A DNA stretch of 64,000 nt from Clostridiaceae bacterium. Its GTDB lineage: Bacteria > Bacillota > Clostridia > Peptostreptococcales > Natronincolaceae. Position numbers and translations under genes: made by a program. Positions 26,209 to 35,947 of this stretch are shown here, piece after piece (positions within the stretch are counted from its first letter, which is position 1; each line of letters begins with the position of its first letter). A model generated the notes under the pieces. The model saw nothing but the letters and a program-made list of their open reading frames with translations, was not told the DNA's origin and ran no database searches. The stretch lies in assembly GCA_018432235.1 (NCBI GenBank), contig JAHDLO010000011.1, positions 1-64,000 of the forward strand. The letters run 5' to 3'.

Positions 26209-26240
26209 AGCCCTTCTTGTCTCGGACAGGAAGGGCTTTT
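26209..26240 (+). terminator. Leader terminator (attenuator) of the pyr operon
   Basis: AGCCCTTCTTGTC (26209-26221) pairs with GACAGGAAGGGCT (26225-26237), 13 pairs with one G-U and a 3-nt loop, then TTTT. It sits 68 bp before pyrB, downstream of a PyrR-like loop, which fits transcription attenuation. Confidence 0.8.
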
Positions 26241-26276
26241 ATAATGCAAAAATTAATTTCACAGCACCTTTAATTA

Positions 26277-26290
26277 AGTCCAGCGAGACT
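26277..26290 (+). promoter_or_regulatory. Second PyrR-type site next to the pyrB ribosome binding site
   Basis: AGTCCAGCGAGACT differs at one position from the PyrR consensus ARUCCNGNGAGGYU and is followed after a few bases by the AAGGAGAGG of pyrB. It could let PyrR with UMP block translation of pyrB as well. No pyrR gene is in the window. Confidence 0.5.
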
Positions 26291-26307
26291 GAAAAGGAGA
26301 GGATATT

Positions 26308-27228
26308 ATGTCAAGCGTAAGACATCTCATTGAACCGACAGATTTAACGCAACAGGAAATAGAAGAAATCCTTCAACTGGCAGAAAAAATTATCGAAAAG
26401 CCGGAGGCCTATGCAAATGCCTGCAATGGCAAGCTCCTGGCAACACTTTTCTTTGAACCCTCCACTAGAACCCGCTTCAGCTTTGAGGCTGCAATGCTAA
26501 GGCTAGGGGGCAGAATCATTGGCTTCTCAGAGCCAAACTCCTCATCGGTGGCGAAGGGGGAGAGCGTAAAGGACACCATCAGAACCATAGCCTGCTATTC
26601 AGATATTGCCGTCATCCGTCACCCTAAGGAGGGTGTACCGAGGCTAGCTTCCAAGTACTCCGATATCCCGGTAATCAACGCCGGAGATGGCGGTCATCAG
26701 CACCCAACCCAAACCTTAACAGATTTATTGACCATGCGGGTCCTAAAAAAGGGACTAGAGCATCCAACGGTGGGCTTCTGCGGAGACCTGAAATTCGGAA
26801 GAACCGTACATTCCTTTGTAAAGACCCTAGCCAAGCAGGGAGAAGCAAAATACATCTTCATCTCACCGCCGGAGCTTAAAATTCCTGAATACATCAAGGA
26901 GGAGCTGCCGGAGGGCTCTTATGTAGAAATCAGCAGCCTGGATCAAGCCATGGAGGAGCTGGATGTACTGTACATGACCAGAATTCAGAGGGAAAGATTT
27001 TTAGACGAAGGGGAGTACATGCGGCTGAAGGACTGCTATATACTAAATAACGAAAAGCTGGAGCATGCCAAGGAGGACATGATCATCATGCATCCGCTGC
27101 CAAGGGTAAACGAAATCGCCGACGAGGTAGATAAGGACCCAAGAGCTGTGTACTTTCAGCAGGCCAAATTCGGCATGTATGTCAGGATGGCTTTAATCAT
27201 TAAGCTTTTGGAAATGGAGGGTAAATAA
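26308..27228 (+). CDS. pyrB: Aspartate carbamoyltransferase catalytic subunit
   Basis: 306 residues, the standard length. It carries the carbamoyl-phosphate-binding [13 protein letters not shown] (about 50-62), the [11 protein letters not shown] segment, [10 protein letters not shown] and HPLPRV motifs. It forms carbamoyl-aspartate from carbamoyl phosphate and aspartate, the first committed step of pyrimidine synthesis, in the cytoplasm. A separate regulatory chain gene follows with no gap, so the enzyme should be the PyrB-PyrI type. It is the first gene of pyrBICFKDE, behind an attenuator leader. Confidence 0.97.
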   Translation: MSSVRHLIEPTDLTQQEIEEILQLAEKIIEKPEAYANACNGKLLATLFFEPSTRTRFSFEAAMLRLGGRIIGFSEPNSSSVAKGESVKDTIRTIACYSDIAVIRHPKEGVPRLASKYSDIPVINAGDGGHQHPTQTLTDLLTMRVLKKGLEHPTVGFCGDLKFGRTVHSFVKTLAKQGEAKYIFISPPELKIPEYIKEELPEGSYVEISSLDQAMEELDVLYMTRIQRERFLDEGEYMRLKDCYILNNEKLEHAKEDMIIMHPLPRVNEIADEVDKDPRAVYFQQAKFGMYVRMALIIKLLEMEGK

Positions 27229-27651
27229 ATGATTCGAATAGATACCATTAAAAAAGGCATAGTAATCGACCACATCAAGGTGGGGCATGGCTATAAAATA
27301 TTTAATCATTTAGGACTGGATAAATCCGACTATACGGTGGCTTTACTGAAAAACATCCCTTCAAATAAGCTGGGCAGCAAGGATTTGATTAAGATAGAGA
27401 ATGATATCCATCTGGATTTAACGGTGCTGGGGCTAATAGACCCGGGAGTTACCGTAAACATTATAGAAAACGGAATTAAAAAGGAAAAGATAAAGCTGAC
27501 ATTACCTGAACGGGTAAAGGGAACTCTAAAATGCAAAAACCCAAGATGTGTGACAACACTGGAAAATATAGATGATGTAGAATTTACACTGGTTAATAGA
27601 GAGAAAAAGGAATATCGCTGCGAGTATTGCGACGCCAGAACCTCAATGTAG
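27229..27651 (+). CDS. pyrI: Aspartate carbamoyltransferase regulatory subunit
   Basis: 140 residues. An N-terminal nucleotide-binding domain (about 1-95) is followed by a zinc domain with Cys102, Cys107, Cys131 and Cys134 (CKNPRC and CEYC), which contacts the catalytic chain. It confers allosteric control by nucleotides. The ATG directly abuts the pyrB stop, and the ribosome binding site GGAGGG lies in the end of pyrB, so the two are coupled in about equal amounts. Confidence 0.96.
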   Translation: MIRIDTIKKGIVIDHIKVGHGYKIFNHLGLDKSDYTVALLKNIPSNKLGSKDLIKIENDIHLDLTVLGLIDPGVTVNIIENGIKKEKIKLTLPERVKGTLKCKNPRCVTTLENIDDVEFTLVNREKKEYRCEYCDARTSM

Positions 27652-27665
27652 ATAGGAGAAAGCCC

Positions 27666-28859
27666 ATGAAGCTACTAATAAAAAATGTAAAAATGGTAGA
27701 TGCCTTTAGCAGTAAAGACGGCGGCCTGCTTATAGAAAACGGAAGGATAAGCAGAATCATAGAAACCCACAAGTCGGAGGGGCAGGAGGCTATGCAACAG
27801 CTGGCAACCACTGACGACATCGAAGTGATAGACGGCAAAGGCTTAACCCTGATGCCAGCCTTTATAGACCTTCACTGCCATTTAAGATATCCTGGCTTTG
27901 AATACAAGGAGGATTTAGAGAGCGGTCAGCGGGCGGCCCTAAAGGGGGGCTATACCACACTGGCGGCAATGGCAAATACCAAGCCTGTCTGCGATAGTCC
28001 GGAGCTTTTAAACAGCATACTGACCAGAAGCAGAGGACTGAATCTCTGCGACCTGCATCAGGTGGGGGCAATCACGAAGGGCTTAGAGGGGAAGGCGCTG
28101 GCGGACTTTAAAGGGATGCTGCCCTACACCAGACTCTTCTCCGACGATGGCAATACGATTTTCGATGAAGCAATAATGAAGGCAGCAATAGAAGCGGCAA
28201 AGGTAATGGACTTTAAAATACTGGTTCATGCCCAGCCGGAGACGGAGATCATAGCAAGAGATATCAAGCTGGTGGAGGAGCTGAAGGGAAGCCTTCATTT
28301 CTGCCACATCAGCAAGGAGGCTAGTCTTGACTTAATAAAGGCGGCCAAGGCAAAAGGCCTAAATATCAGCTGTGAGGTAACCCCTCATCACCTCTTTGCC
28401 TATGGCTTGGACTATAAGGTGAATCCCTCCTTCAGAGGCGAGGGAGATGTCAAGGCGCTGCTAAAGGGGCTTGAGGAGGGCCATATTGACATGGTGGCAA
28501 CGGACCATGCTCCCCACAGCCATGAGGACAAGGAGAAGGGGTCACCGGGGATATCCTCAATAGAGGTGGCCTTTTCAATGGTAAACACGGTGTTTCAAGA
28601 AAATGGACTCAATACCAATACTTTAAGCCGTGTAATGTCTTATGCTCCTGCTAAATTCCTGGGGCTAAACAGTGGACTGATAAAGGAAGGGCTGGAGGCA
28701 AATCTCCTGCTGGTGAATCTAGACGAGGCCTACAAAATCAGCACTGAGGATTTTATCTCCAAGGGAAAAAATAATCCCTTTGATGGCGCAGCGGTAAAGG
28801 GTAGAGTAAAAATGACGATTAAACGAGGTCAGATGATGTTTCAGCATATAAACCAATAA
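27666..28859 (+). CDS. pyrC: Dihydroorotase
   Basis: 397 residues from ATG 27666 (MKLLIKNVKMVDAF) after AGGAGA; the open frame from 27627 overlaps pyrI and is rejected. It is a class I amidohydrolase-type dihydroorotase: metal motif DLHCHLRYPG (the family DxHxHxR, around residues 68-77), then HAQPE, HICH-type and ATDHAPH segments. It cyclises carbamoyl-aspartate to dihydroorotate. Third gene of the operon, 14 bp after pyrI. Confidence 0.95.
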   Translation: MKLLIKNVKMVDAFSSKDGGLLIENGRISRIIETHKSEGQEAMQQLATTDDIEVIDGKGLTLMPAFIDLHCHLRYPGFEYKEDLESGQRAALKGGYTTLAAMANTKPVCDSPELLNSILTRSRGLNLCDLHQVGAITKGLEGKALADFKGMLPYTRLFSDDGNTIFDEAIMKAAIEAAKVMDFKILVHAQPETEIIARDIKLVEELKGSLHFCHISKEASLDLIKAAKAKGLNISCEVTPHHLFAYGLDYKVNPSFRGEGDVKALLKGLEEGHIDMVATDHAPHSHEDKEKGSPGISSIEVAFSMVNTVFQENGLNTNTLSRVMSYAPAKFLGLNSGLIKEGLEANLLLVNLDEAYKISTEDFISKGKNNPFDGAAVKGRVKMTIKRGQMMFQHINQ

Positions 28860-28875
28860 TCAGGAGGGCAAGCCC

Positions 28876-29733
28876 ATGATAATAGATGCTTTATATAATA
28901 AGGTTCAGGAAAGAGGTCCCATATGCCTGGGGCTGGATACCAGATTAGATTATCTTCCGCAATATTTACTGGACTCAGAGCTTACGGTGGAGGAAAAGCT
29001 GTACCAATTCAACAAGAGGATAATAGATGAAACCCTTGACCTAGTTGCCTGCTACAAGCTGCAAATTGCCTGCTATGAGGCGCTGGGACTGGAGGGCTTA
29101 AGGGCCTACAGCAGAACCCTAAGCTATATCCGAGGGGCCGGAGCGCTGGTGATTGCCGATATCAAGCGGGGAGATATTTCCTCAACAGCGGAAATGTACG
29201 CCAAGGGCCACTTTGAGGGGGATTTTGAGGCGGATTTTATAACAGTAAACCCCTACATGGGACTGGATGCCATCAGCCCCTACTTCAAATACTTGAAAAC
29301 AGGGAAAAAGGGGATATTTGTACTGATTAAGACCTCCAATGAAAGCTCTAAGGATTTTCAAGAGCTGGTGGCGGAGGGGCTGCCGGTATATCAGCATGCA
29401 GCTGCAAAAGTAAAGGACTGGGGCAGCGAATTCATCGGTGAAAGCGGCTTTAGTCTGGTGGGCGGGGTGGTCGGTCTTACCTACCCACAGGAGTTTAAGG
29501 CAATTGAAAAAGTAGCCCCCAGCACCTTCTTCCTGATACCGGGCTATGGCGCTCAGGGAGGTACAGGGGAGGCTGTAGCGGAGCTTTTCAAGGAAAAGAC
29601 CTGTGGTGTGATAAACTCCTCAAGAGAGATAATAACCGCCCATAAGGGGAAAACTGAAGGGGAGGACTTCGCTAAATATGCCCGTGAAAGGGTGCTTCAT
29701 ATGAAGGAGGATATTGGACAATGGCTAAAATAA
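28876..29733 (+). CDS. pyrF: Orotidine 5'-phosphate decarboxylase (type 2)
   Basis: 285 residues, the longer type 2 form. GLDTRLDYLP near the N-terminus and the catalytic Asp-Lys-Asp region ADIKRGDISSTAEMYA (about 94-109), then a PGYGAQGG phosphate-binding loop near 220. It decarboxylates OMP to UMP. AGGAGG precedes its ATG. The stop overlaps the start of pyrK by 13 bases. Confidence 0.95.
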   Translation: MIIDALYNKVQERGPICLGLDTRLDYLPQYLLDSELTVEEKLYQFNKRIIDETLDLVACYKLQIACYEALGLEGLRAYSRTLSYIRGAGALVIADIKRGDISSTAEMYAKGHFEGDFEADFITVNPYMGLDAISPYFKYLKTGKKGIFVLIKTSNESSKDFQELVAEGLPVYQHAAAKVKDWGSEFIGESGFSLVGGVVGLTYPQEFKAIEKVAPSTFFLIPGYGAQGGTGEAVAELFKEKTCGVINSSREIITAHKGKTEGEDFAKYARERVLHMKEDIGQWLK

Positions 29734-30425
29734 TATCCAACAGAGAAATTGCACCCGACACCTATTTGATGGCGGTGCAGGGCAAGTACAGTGGTAAAAT
29801 GGGACAATTCTACATGCTGCGCTCATGGCGCTTCTACCCCTTGCTTTCAAGACCCATAAGCATACATGATATCAATGATGACAGCATCAGCTTCTTATAT
29901 CGGGTGGCTGGTGAGGGGACAGTTCTGCTAAGCCAATTGAAAACGGGAGATGAGCTGCATCTTGAAGGGCCCTTTGGCAATGGCTTTCCAGAGCTAAAGG
30001 GGAAGGTAGCAATCGTTGGGGGAGGAATCGGTGCAGCCCCCTTATATTATGCCGCAAAGGCGCTGGGCAGCAGTAGTGAGGTGGAAAATCTGGATATATA
30101 TCTTGGCTTCAGAGAGGAGCCTTTGAGACTGGAGGCCTTTGAGGCCTTGGCCAATAAGGTGAGGGTACAGCTGGGGGGCAACGTAACGGAGCTGGTGAAC
30201 CCCAACAGCTATGACTATATCATCACCTGCGGACCGGAGGCCATGATGGAAGCCCTCTATAAGAAATCTGTAGGAAGCTCTGCAAAGGTATATGTATCGA
30301 TAGAAAGGCATATGGCCTGCGGCATCGGCGCCTGTCTGGTCTGTACCTGTGAAACAAAGAGCGGTAATAAAAAGGTATGTAAGGATGGTCCGGTATTCTT
30401 AGGAGAGGAGGTATATCATGGCTAA
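29721..30425 (+). CDS. pyrK: Dihydroorotate dehydrogenase B, electron-transfer subunit
   Basis: 234 residues. An N-terminal FAD-binding barrel with SRPISIHD (43-50), a nucleotide-binding part with GGGIGAAPL (100-108), and a C-terminal 2Fe-2S site with Cys200, Cys205, Cys208 and Cys220 (CGIGACLVC). It passes electrons from dihydroorotate oxidation at PyrD to NAD+. It overlaps pyrF by 13 bases and pyrD by 8, showing tight coupling. Confidence 0.96.
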   Translation: MAKIISNREIAPDTYLMAVQGKYSGKMGQFYMLRSWRFYPLLSRPISIHDINDDSISFLYRVAGEGTVLLSQLKTGDELHLEGPFGNGFPELKGKVAIVGGGIGAAPLYYAAKALGSSSEVENLDIYLGFREEPLRLEAFEALANKVRVQLGGNVTELVNPNSYDYIITCGPEAMMEALYKKSVGSSAKVYVSIERHMACGIGACLVCTCETKSGNKKVCKDGPVFLGEEVYHG

Positions 30426-31320
30426 TTTAAAGGTACAGTTCGGCAGCATAACCATGAAAAACCCTCTGGTGATGGCCTCGGGAACCTTCGGCTTCGGCAA
30501 GGAATATGGACAGCTATATGATATAGAAAGGCTTGGGGGGATTGCCACAAAGGGCTTAACCCTTGAGAAGAGAAGCGGTAATACGGGCATGCGGATTTGG
30601 GAGACGCCTTCTGGCATACTAAACAGCGTGGGCTTGGAAAATCCCGGTGTTGAAGCCTTTATAAAGGAGGAGCTGCCCTATCTTAATAATTTGAATGTGG
30701 TTAAGCTGGTGAATATCGGTGGCAAAACCCTACAGGATTATGTGGATGCCATAGCCATGGTATCTAAGGAAAAAGCCGATATGATAGAGCTGAATATATC
30801 CTGCCCCAATGTGAAGGAGGGGGGGATGGCCTTTGGCATAACCGCCGACAGCACCAGAAGAATCGTCAGGGCCGCAAGAAATGCCACTCAGCTACCGTTG
30901 GTGGTTAAGCTGTCACCTAATGCAGAGGACATTGTTAAGGCCGCAGTGGTGTGTCAGGAGGAGGGGGCCGACGGCATTACCCTGATTAACACCGTCAAGG
31001 CCATGGCGATAGATATAGATAAGAGGAAAAGTATCTTTGACAACATGTATGCAGGACTGTCGGGTCCAGCCATTAAGCCCATCGCTTTAAGAATGGTACA
31101 CGAGGTTTGTAAAAATGTCAGTATTCCAGTTATGGGGGTTGGGGGAATCACCACCTGGAAGGATGTCGTTGAGTTTATCATGGTGGGGGCCACCTGCGTG
31201 CAAATCGGAACGGCTAATTTTATAAAGTCTACAATACCGCTGGATATTCTGGAGGGACTGGAGGCCTATATGGTACAGGAGGGAATTAATTCCCTAGAGG
31301 AAATTAGAGGAATCATATAA
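30418..31320 (+). CDS. pyrD: Dihydroorotate dehydrogenase B, catalytic subunit
   Basis: 300 residues, class 1B: N-terminal [13 protein letters not shown], the substrate-binding [13 protein letters not shown] with the active-site Cys (about 129-141), [19 protein letters not shown] and the phosphate/FMN-binding GVGGITTW. It oxidises dihydroorotate to orotate with FMN and works as a complex with PyrK. Its ATG lies within the end of pyrK. Confidence 0.96.
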   Translation: MANLKVQFGSITMKNPLVMASGTFGFGKEYGQLYDIERLGGIATKGLTLEKRSGNTGMRIWETPSGILNSVGLENPGVEAFIKEELPYLNNLNVVKLVNIGGKTLQDYVDAIAMVSKEKADMIELNISCPNVKEGGMAFGITADSTRRIVRAARNATQLPLVVKLSPNAEDIVKAAVVCQEEGADGITLINTVKAMAIDIDKRKSIFDNMYAGLSGPAIKPIALRMVHEVCKNVSIPVMGVGGITTWKDVVEFIMVGATCVQIGTANFIKSTIPLDILEGLEAYMVQEGINSLEEIRGII

Positions 31321-31335
31321 AAGGGAGATGAAGCC

Positions 31336-31920
31336 ATGAGTACTGAAAAAATTCTGGAAATCCTAAAAAAATCTGAAGCTTTGCTGGAGGGTCACTTTCT
31401 GCTATCCTCAGGCAAGCACAGCAACCGTTATGTACAATGTGCCAAGGTGCTGAAGAACCCGGCCTATGCAGCCGAGGTGCTGGAGCCGGTGGTGGCACAG
31501 GTGAAGGATTTAGCTATAGATATCATCGTAGGTCCTGCAATGGGGGGAATTGTGGTGGCTTATGAAATGGGAAGACAGCTGGGGCTTGAGGCATTATTCA
31601 CAGAGCGTAAGGATGGGGAAATGCAGCTGAGAAGAGGCTTCGAGATTAAGACCGGTGCTAGAATCCTGATCACTGAGGATGTTGTCACCACCGGAAAGTC
31701 CACCCTTGAGGTTAAGGCACTTTTAGAGGAGCTGGGGGGAACCGTCATCGGTGTGGCCGCCATGGTGGACAGAAGGGCTGAGGGTGTAGAGCTGGGCATT
31801 CCGGTATATAGCACGATAAAGCTGGAAATTGAAAGCTATGAAGCCAACAGCTGTCCACTGTGTGAAAAGGGATTAAGGATTGAAAAGCCCGGAAGCCGTG
31901 AGGAGAAGATAAAGAAGTAA
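31336..31920 (+). CDS. pyrE: Orotate phosphoribosyltransferase
   Basis: 194 residues. HFLLSSGKHSNRYVQCAKVL at the N-terminus, the flexible loop TERKDGEMQLRRGF, and the PRPP-binding motif ILITEDVVTTGKST (about 112-125). It makes OMP from orotate and PRPP. It has a Cys-containing C-terminal tail (NSCPLCEKG), seen in the longer clostridial forms. Last gene of the pyr operon, 15 bp after pyrD. Confidence 0.95.
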   Translation: MSTEKILEILKKSEALLEGHFLLSSGKHSNRYVQCAKVLKNPAYAAEVLEPVVAQVKDLAIDIIVGPAMGGIVVAYEMGRQLGLEALFTERKDGEMQLRRGFEIKTGARILITEDVVTTGKSTLEVKALLEELGGTVIGVAAMVDRRAEGVELGIPVYSTIKLEIESYEANSCPLCEKGLRIEKPGSREEKIKK

Positions 31921-32000
31921 AAGCCTCACTTCTAATAAGGTTTCAGGCTGTAGACAAACCCTAAGATTTTTAAAACTACGTAAAACCGCTCCAGTCAAAA

Positions 32001-32026
32001 AGCCTTGCTACTCAGCAGGCTTTTTT
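32001..32026 (+). terminator. Terminator of the pyr operon
   Basis: AGCCTTGCT and AGCAGGCT pair with one bulged base across ACTC, preceded by AAAAA and followed by TTTTTT. Confidence 0.75.
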
Positions 32027-32094
32027 CTTTGTCTTTAAACAATGCAAAAATATGATAAAATAGAGATATTATATTACGGAATGGGGCAATGCTT

Positions 32095-32316
32095 ATGGAA
32101 AGGCAGTTAAAAATCGGCGGTAAGTACAGGCATTTTAAGGGGAAGGAGTACCGGGTGCTGTACCTTGCCCGTCATTCGGAGACGGAGGAGGCACTGGTGG
32201 TGTACCAGCAGCTATATGGTGAATATGCCGTATGGGTACGTCCCCTGCCAATGTTTCTGGGCACCACCCTATTGGAAAATGGCCCAGTAAATCGCTTTGA
32301 GGAGATAATTGACTAA
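32095..32316 (+). CDS. DUF1653-family small protein
   Basis: 73 residues. ATG 32095 is preferred over the in-frame ATG at 32089 because the GGGG run lies only 2-3 nt before the latter. The sequence GGKYRHFKGKEYRVLYLARHSETEE followed by VVYQQLYGEYAVWVRPLPMF matches DUF1653, a single small beta-rich domain. Its role is unknown. It precedes the helicase gene by 18 bp and may share a transcript with it. Confidence 0.85.
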   Translation: MERQLKIGGKYRHFKGKEYRVLYLARHSETEEALVVYQQLYGEYAVWVRPLPMFLGTTLLENGPVNRFEEIID

Positions 32317-32334
32317 GGAATTGGGGAATAATGC

Positions 32335-34674
32335 ATGAGTAAACAGAGGGAGATCAGTCTATCGATCAAAAACCTAGTAGAGTTTGTGCTGCTGTCGGGG
32401 GACCTTAGCTCTGAATTTATGGGGAAATCTAGAGGATTAGAGGGTACCAAGGCCCATCAGAAGCTTCAACGCTCCTATGGCAAGGGCTATACCCCGGAGG
32501 TTTCCATGCGGCATGAGGTGGTCTACAATGGCATTAGCTTTGTCATCCGTGGTAGAGCCGATGGGATTTTTACCGAGGAGGACACAATAATCATAGATGA
32601 AATAAAGTCAACCACCCGTGACCTGTCACAGCTGGAGGAGCAGGAAAATGCCCTCCACTGGGGACAGGTTATGTGCTATGGCTATTTTTATTGTCTGGAA
32701 AACAGCCTTCAGGAAATCCTCCTGCAGCTGACCTATTATAATATCAACACTGAAGAAATTAAAAAAATCAGGAAAAGCTTAAATTTTCAAGAGCTTGAGG
32801 GCTTCTTTATGGGACTGATTGCTGACTACCATTATTGGGCGGAGATAACTAAAGACTGGCTGGTGGAGCGACAGGAGAGCATAAAGGCGCTGGGCTTTCC
32901 CTTTGAGGCCTACAGAAAGGGTCAGCGGGAATTTGCTGTTACTGTCTATAAGGCAATAAAGGAGGAAAAAAGGCTTTTTGCACAGGCGCCAACGGGAACC
33001 GGCAAGACCATGTCTACGATATTTCCCTCTGTAAAGGCCATGGGAGAGGGGCTGGTAGATAAAATCTTTTATCTGACGGCAAAAACCATAACCCGGCAGG
33101 CGGCGGAGGAGGCATTGGAAAAGCTTAGGGGTAAGGGCCTAAGGCTAAAGTCAGTAACCTTAACGGCTAAGGACAAGATATGCTTTGAAAAGGAGGCAGC
33201 CTGTACCCCTGAGGAATGTCAGTATGCAAAGGGCTATTTTGACAGGCTGAGGCCTGCGATATCGGATATTTTTACTAATGAGTCCGCCATAAGCCGTGAG
33301 AAGATCGAGGCATATGCTCAAAGGCATCAGCTATGTCCCTTTGAATTTTCTTTAGAGCTGACCCTATGGGCCGACTGTATCATTGGTGATTACAATTACG
33401 TTTTCGATCCAAAGGTGTATTTAAAAAGGTTCTTCGTAGATATTCAGGATAAATACACATTTTTAGTTGATGAAGCCCATAATCTGGTGGATAGGTCCAG
33501 GGAAATGTTTTCGGCGGAGCTTTTAAAGTCTCCCTACCTGCTGGCAAAGCGCAGCTTGAAAAACAGCTATCCGGGAGTAAAAAAGGTGCTAACCAAGATA
33601 AACACTGAGCTTTTACAGCTTAAAAAGCAAACCACCGATGGCGTGCTGCTGCAGCAGGACCCGCCACATAAGCTTCTGAATCATTTAAGGCGGCTGGTGG
33701 AGCTATTAGAGCCCTGGTTGATGGAAAATAAGCAGGACAAGCACTACGAGGAGGCCCTGGAGCTGTATTTTAACGCATTGTCCTTTATAAAGATATCGGA
33801 GGGCTATGATGAAGGGTATATTACCTATGTTAATACCGAGAATAAGGATGTGAAGGTTAAGCTGCTGTGCCTTGACCCCTCCAGGCTTTTGAGCGAGGCC
33901 TTGGGAAGGGCCACTGCCGGTGTGCTGTTTTCTGCAACCCTTACACCGCTGGATTATTTTCAGGAGATACTAGGGGGCAGAGAGGAGGACGGCTGTTTGA
34001 GGCTGATCTCTCCCTATTCAAAGGACAATCTATGCCTGCTGGTGGCTAATGGTGTCTCTACAAAATATAACAAACGACAGGCTTACTACAGCATTGTAGC
34101 CGACTATATCTACGAATTTATACAGGGCAAACAGGGGAATTATCTGGTATTTTTTCCTTCCCATCAATATTTAAGGGTTCTGTTGGAAATAATGGAGGAA
34201 AGATATCCACATGTAGAGATATTGGTGCAAGAATCACAAATGACGGAGGAGGAGCGAGAAAGATATTTAGATTCCTTTACTAGTGAGGACGGGAATACCG
34301 TGGGCTTTGCTGTAATGGGAGGTATTTTTTCTGAGGGTATAGATTTAGTGGGGGATCGACTGCTGGGGGCCATAATCATTGGCGTTGGCCTGCCTCAAAT
34401 TAATTTTGAAACGGACATTATAAAGACCTATTTTGACAATAAAAGTCAGCAGGGCTATGCTTATGCCTATCAATTCCCCGGGATGAACAAGGTGCTGCAG
34501 GCGGCCGGCAGGGTAATACGTACAGAAAAGGACCGAGGTGCGGTACTGCTGATTGATGAACGCTTTACAACGGCTCAGTATTTAAGGCTTTTTCCTAAGG
34601 AGTGGAGCCACTATAAAAGGATAAATAGCATAGCAGGATTGAGGCAGCAGCTGCTAAGCTTTTGGCGTAAATAG
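32335..34674 (+). CDS. XPD/DinG-type DNA helicase with N-terminal nuclease-like domain
   Basis: 779 residues. The N-terminal ~180 residues look like a PD-(D/E)xK (RecB/Cas4-like) domain: GRADGI with Asp76 and IIDEIKST with Glu89 and Lys91, then Gln111 in WGQVMCYGY. Then a superfamily 2 helicase of the Rad3/XPD group: Walker A APTGTGKT (218-225), four Cys suited to a 4Fe-4S cluster (283, 290, 295, 334), DEAH (379-382) and motif VI AAGRVIRTEKDRG near 720. It probably unwinds DNA 5' to 3' in repair or recombination. The ATG at 32335 has only a weak GGGG site. It does not look mobile. Confidence 0.85.
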   Translation: MSKQREISLSIKNLVEFVLLSGDLSSEFMGKSRGLEGTKAHQKLQRSYGKGYTPEVSMRHEVVYNGISFVIRGRADGIFTEEDTIIIDEIKSTTRDLSQLEEQENALHWGQVMCYGYFYCLENSLQEILLQLTYYNINTEEIKKIRKSLNFQELEGFFMGLIADYHYWAEITKDWLVERQESIKALGFPFEAYRKGQREFAVTVYKAIKEEKRLFAQAPTGTGKTMSTIFPSVKAMGEGLVDKIFYLTAKTITRQAAEEALEKLRGKGLRLKSVTLTAKDKICFEKEAACTPEECQYAKGYFDRLRPAISDIFTNESAISREKIEAYAQRHQLCPFEFSLELTLWADCIIGDYNYVFDPKVYLKRFFVDIQDKYTFLVDEAHNLVDRSREMFSAELLKSPYLLAKRSLKNSYPGVKKVLTKINTELLQLKKQTTDGVLLQQDPPHKLLNHLRRLVELLEPWLMENKQDKHYEEALELYFNALSFIKISEGYDEGYITYVNTENKDVKVKLLCLDPSRLLSEALGRATAGVLFSATLTPLDYFQEILGGREEDGCLRLISPYSKDNLCLLVANGVSTKYNKRQAYYSIVADYIYEFIQGKQGNYLVFFPSHQYLRVLLEIMEERYPHVEILVQESQMTEEERERYLDSFTSEDGNTVGFAVMGGIFSEGIDLVGDRLLGAIIIGVGLPQINFETDIIKTYFDNKSQQGYAYAYQFPGMNKVLQAAGRVIRTEKDRGAVLLIDERFTTAQYLRLFPKEWSHYKRINSIAGLRQQLLSFWRK

Positions 34675-34801
34675 ATCTAGGGCTTTATATATCCTCTAAC
34701 CATTGGAATTAATATAATTTTAATAGTTTGTTTATTAGCGATTTATACAAATGGGATAGAATTATACATAGAGTACGAAGAACTTATAAGGAGGAGCAAG
34801 C

Positions 34802-35947
34802 TTGAAGAAACGGTATATTATTGTAGCTATTGCTTTATTGGTTTTGGCAGGTGGCGCATACAGAAGAATAAATAATAGAGGCCCTGCCCTCACCAGTGTT
34901 AAATTAGGTGAGGTGGCTATGGGGGATATCAGTGCTTATTTATCCACCACCGCAACGGTTAAATCAAAGGACAGCATGGATTATTACGGATTACAGTCGG
35001 TTATAAAAAAGGTCCATGTGACTGTCGGCAGCGAAGTTAAAAAGGGAGACCTGCTGATATCCTACGAGGGGCAGGATCTGGCTACAGCTGTAAAGCAGGC
35101 TGAGCTTCAGTACGATAACTCATTACTTCAGTTGGATGAGCTGATAAAGCAAGGTCAGGAGATTCAGGAGCGGATAGATGAATTGGATATGCAGATTGAC
35201 ATTCTGAGGGCCAGCGGAGCCGATGTATCCTCCCTTAAGCAGCAGAGGAATGCCCTAAGTCCTGTATCAAACGAACGTTTAAAGCAGGCTGAAAACTCAG
35301 TTAGTTTGGCAAAGATCAGTCTGGATTCAGCCAGGCAAAAGCTTTCGGAGGCAAAGGATGTCATTATAGCAGAAAATGACGGGGTTGTAACGGCTGTTAG
35401 TGCTGTGGAGGGCTCTGTAGGCAGCAGCATGCAGCCGGCGGTTACGGTACAAAACATTAAGGAACTAAAGGTCGTAGCATCGGTGGGAAGGTACGATGCC
35501 GCCGATATTACTCTGGGGCAAAAGGTTGATATACGAGGAGACAAGGGCGTATATGAAGGGGTAGTTTCCTTCATTGACCCCGTAGCCAGGAGAAGCACCG
35601 GAGCCTCAGGGACAGAGACTATTCTGGGAATAGAAATTGATGTATTGGAGGAAGCACCGGAGCTAAAGGTTGAATTTGATGTGGACATAGATATACGCCT
35701 TGGAGAGGCTGCTGGTGTTTTGAAGCTTCCGGCAGAGGCTTTGAGGGCCGATAAGAGCGGCAGCTATTATGTTTACGTGGTTGAAAATAATCGGGCAATT
35801 GAACGGCAGGTAAGCATCGGGCTGCAATCGGATATGGAGGTTGAGGCACTTGAAGGTCTAAAGCTGGGGGATAAGGTGATTTTAAACCCAAGCAGCGCCA
35901 TTAAGGAAGGATCTCTGGTAAGTGAGGAACAGGAGGCGACTAGATAA
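34802..35947 (+). CDS. MacA/HlyD-type membrane-fusion (adaptor) protein
   Basis: 381 residues, TTG start at 34802 with AAGGAGGAGC. An N-terminal membrane anchor (about 4-22) is followed by a biotinyl-lipoyl-like half (VHVTVGSEVKKGDLLISYEG), a helical hairpin with coiled-coil character (about 95-180), the second lipoyl half (ENDGVVTAVSAVEGSVG) and a beta-barrel domain. In Gram-positives these adaptors work with MacB-type transporters, often in antimicrobial peptide or lipid export. Its stop overlaps the ATPase start by one base. Operon: adaptor, ATPase, permease, sensor kinase, response regulator. Confidence 0.9.
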   Translation: MKKRYIIVAIALLVLAGGAYRRINNRGPALTSVKLGEVAMGDISAYLSTTATVKSKDSMDYYGLQSVIKKVHVTVGSEVKKGDLLISYEGQDLATAVKQAELQYDNSLLQLDELIKQGQEIQERIDELDMQIDILRASGADVSSLKQQRNALSPVSNERLKQAENSVSLAKISLDSARQKLSEAKDVIIAENDGVVTAVSAVEGSVGSSMQPAVTVQNIKELKVVASVGRYDAADITLGQKVDIRGDKGVYEGVVSFIDPVARRSTGASGTETILGIEIDVLEEAPELKVEFDVDIDIRLGEAAGVLKLPAEALRADKSGSYYVYVVENNRAIERQVSIGLQSDMEVEALEGLKLGDKVILNPSSAIKEGSLVSEEQEATR

